Of a DNA stretch of 7,757 nucleotides, positions 6,334-7,757 are shown one piece after another; the first letter of the stretch is position 1; every line of letters begins with the position of its first letter. Position numbers and translations under genes: made by a program. The DNA lies in contig CAMDBK010000138.1 of the NCBI GenBank assembly GCA_945889235.1, positions 1 to 7,757 on the forward strand, given 5' to 3'. The notes beneath the pieces were generated by a model that was given only the letters and a program-made list of their open reading frames with translations, was not told the origin of the DNA and did not search any database. The stretch comes from Chitinophaga pinensis. Its GTDB lineage: Bacteria > Bacteroidota > Bacteroidia > SXHM01.

Positions 6334-6744
6334 ATGAGTGAAACAACAACTACTAAAGGCATTATCACAAAAGTGATGAGCGTTCATGAATTTCATGAAG
6401 TGTTTAAAATTGGAAATGCTACCGAACTGATTATACCTGCGGAGCGCGAATACATGCTGCGCTATAACCTTATAAAAGAAGAAACAGATGAATACCTTGA
6501 TGCCTGTCGCAAAGGTGATATCACTGAAATTGCCGATGCGCTTGGCGATCAGCTTTACATTATTTTCGGAACTATATTAAAACACGGATTGCAACATAAA
6601 ATTGATGAAGTGTTTGATGAAATACACCGCAGCAACATGAGTAAACTGGATGAAAACGATGAACCCATTTTTCGTGAGGATGGAAAAATTCTGAAAAGCA
6701 ATCGTTATTTCAGGCCCAATATTAAAGAGATTTTAGAGCGATAG
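6334..6744 (+). CDS. MazG-like all-alpha nucleoside triphosphate pyrophosphohydrolase
   Basis: This 136-residue cytoplasmic protein fits the MazG / phosphoribosyl-ATP pyrophosphohydrolase-like superfamily, which cleaves nucleoside triphosphates to monophosphate and pyrophosphate. The Mg-binding motif is visible as EETDE (49-53) and EIAD (65-68), followed by Asp72 (LGD). The C-terminal signature IHRSNMSKLDENDEPIFRED (97-116), then GKILKSNRYFRPN, is typical of the single-domain DR2231-like branch, where a dUTP-hydrolysing activity is known for the Deinococcus member; the substrate here is not shown. A house-cleaning or dUTP-control role is inference. The start is 3 bases after the lipoprotein stop. 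The TAG stop is 3 bases from the convergent stop of the SGNH gene, and I see no hairpin terminator between them. Confidence 0.88.
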   Translation: MSETTTTKGIITKVMSVHEFHEVFKIGNATELIIPAEREYMLRYNLIKEETDEYLDACRKGDITEIADALGDQLYIIFGTILKHGLQHKIDEVFDEIHRSNMSKLDENDEPIFREDGKILKSNRYFRPNIKEILER

Positions 6745-6747
6745 TTT

Positions 6748-7757
6748 TCAGTTGCTCAACACATCTTTTTCAATTTGCTCAGCCAGTATTTTATAAAACA
6801 GAGGACGCGGATGCCCGTCACCCGCAAAATTATATCTGTCCTGCCAATAGGGTAGAAGCCTGTCGTAGTCAAGGTATTTGATATGCAGTTCATCTAAATA
6901 CGGTTTAATATCATTTCCCCAGGCAGGTAAAAACACAACATAAAAATTATCATTTCCAAACTGCCGTTGATATTCTTTATAAGATTGTTCAATCAGTTTT
7001 GCTGTAAAGCGGTAATGATGTTCGCGCAATTTTCCGGGCAAATGAATGTCAAAATATTTGCAGATATAGGTTGTTGCAAAAAAATCATAAAATTTTGAAA
7101 TCACTTTTCTTCCGATTATAAAACTTCCTCTGCGCACAATTTTATCACCATCCAAATAGTAAAACGGACTATTCATATTCCATGAAAGATACGAGTCCAT
7201 ATCACCAATGGCACGGTTTACATGGCCCGGAAAAAATATATAAAATGCTGCTCCGTCAGTTTCACTTATTTCTTTTCGCAGGTTGCGGTTTTGCAGCATG
7301 GCAAGCAGGTGATGCGTTCCATAACCCGAAACACCATAATTATACGCGCGGTAATTGGTGTCAAGGCGTTCAACAATTGAAGGTAGCGTTTGCTTGTCAT
7401 TAACCAATACACCAAACGTTACGGAACAACCAATAAACAACGCATATTTTTGTCGCGGAAATTTCAGGTCATTTCCGTTTAATCTTCTTCCGATTGAATC
7501 AGTAGAATAAAAAGCCTGAGGATTTTGAATGCCATAACTCCATGATTTCATTTCAACCTTTGAATTGGGTTTATTTACATATCCCATCAATGTATCCTGT
7601 TGCTGCCAATCATGCCATGCAGGATCTTCTTTTTTGAAAGGAGGTTCATTCAGTACTTTCAGTTGCTCAAAATTATCAGGCAAAACATATACCCCTAACT
7701 CTTCAGGTTTTACTGATGAAGGTGGTGCATCAGGAACAGGTTCGTTTTTTTCTTCCT
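6748..7757 (-). CDS. SGNH/GDSL-family hydrolase, N-terminus beyond the window
   Basis: The frame stays open to the right edge, giving 335 visible residues; the TTG at 7683 is an internal Leu codon and no ATG occurs upstream of it in the window. The visible N-terminus is a Pro/Glu-rich linker (EEKNEPVPDAPPSSVKPEEL), consistent with a membrane anchor or signal peptide further out. Numbering from the right edge, block I is FIGCSVTFG with the nucleophile Ser111, block II is NYGVSGYG (~139-146), a block III-like FFPGHVNR lies at ~174-181, and block V is DGHP with Asp313 and His315. The Ser-Asp-His triad is therefore complete. Families of this type remove or transfer acyl groups, often acetyl on envelope or extracellular glycans, but no glycan genes are visible here and the substrate is unknown. 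The stop is TGA. Confidence 0.82.
   Translation of the reverse strand, partial: EEKNEPVPDAPPSSVKPEELGVYVLPDNFEQLKVLNEPPFKKEDPAWHDWQQQDTLMGYVNKPNSKVEMKSWSYGIQNPQAFYSTDSIGRRLNGNDLKFPRQKYALFIGCSVTFGVLVNDKQTLPSIVERLDTNYRAYNYGVSGYGTHHLLAMLQNRNLRKEISETDGAAFYIFFPGHVNRAIGDMDSYLSWNMNSPFYYLDGDKIVRRGSFIIGRKVISKFYDFFATTYICKYFDIHLPGKLREHHYRFTAKLIEQSYKEYQRQFGNDNFYVVFLPAWGNDIKPYLDELHIKYLDYDRLLPYWQDRYNFAGDGHPRPLFYKILAEQIEKDVLSN

Noticed and set aside
6746..7670. 14-base direct repeat TTTCAGTTGCTCAA at 6746-6759 and 7657-7670
   Set aside because: Both copies are inside the SGNH coding region in different frames, with no flanking mobile-element features; one such match in a window of this size is compatible with chance.

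Overview
The window looks like chromosomal sequence from a free-living or environmental member of the Bacteroidota. The evidence is an LpxC-FabZ fusion gene followed by lpxA, two proteins with C-terminal type IX secretion (T9SS) sorting domains, AT-rich intergenic DNA with promoter words resembling TAnnTTTG, weak ribosome binding sites, and short intergenic repeats of a kind common in this phylum. No tRNA, rRNA, CRISPR array, integrase or transposase is visible.

Layout. Bases 1-1491 hold the end of an lpxC-fabZ fusion and a complete lpxA, both on the + strand; these act in the first steps of lipid A synthesis and in fatty acid elongation. Bases 1492-1640 are a repeat-rich junction: AATCAGTAA-type repeats, then a hairpin-like CCCCGAGCGTAGTCGAGGGG element, then four CTCTG repeats that lie inside the signal-peptide codons of the next gene. 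Bases 1582-2502 encode a secreted protein with TolB-like beta-propeller blades. It ends at a strong bidirectional terminator (2502-2534) shared with a convergent minus-strand block. That block (5392-2537) contains a purple-acid-phosphatase-like metallophosphoesterase and a second T9SS cargo protein with a jelly-roll-like region and a PKD domain. The second gene is interrupted by one in-frame TAG. A 149-base divergent promoter region (5393-5541) separates this block from a + strand pair with a 3-base gap: a repeat-containing lipoprotein and a MazG-like nucleotide pyrophosphohydrolase. The window closes with a minus-strand SGNH/GDSL-type hydrolase whose N-terminus lies beyond the right edge. No gene-free stretch exceeds 300 bases.

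How the genes work together. The left end is core envelope biosynthesis. Most of the rest makes exported proteins: a periplasmic or secreted propeller protein, two outer-membrane-secreted T9SS cargos, a lipoprotein and a probably anchored SGNH hydrolase. The MazG-like protein is the only other clearly cytoplasmic product. I do not see a defence, mobile or biosynthetic system. The points most worth a second look are the single-codon interruption of the T9SS gene and the apparent origin of a signal peptide from a short tandem repeat.
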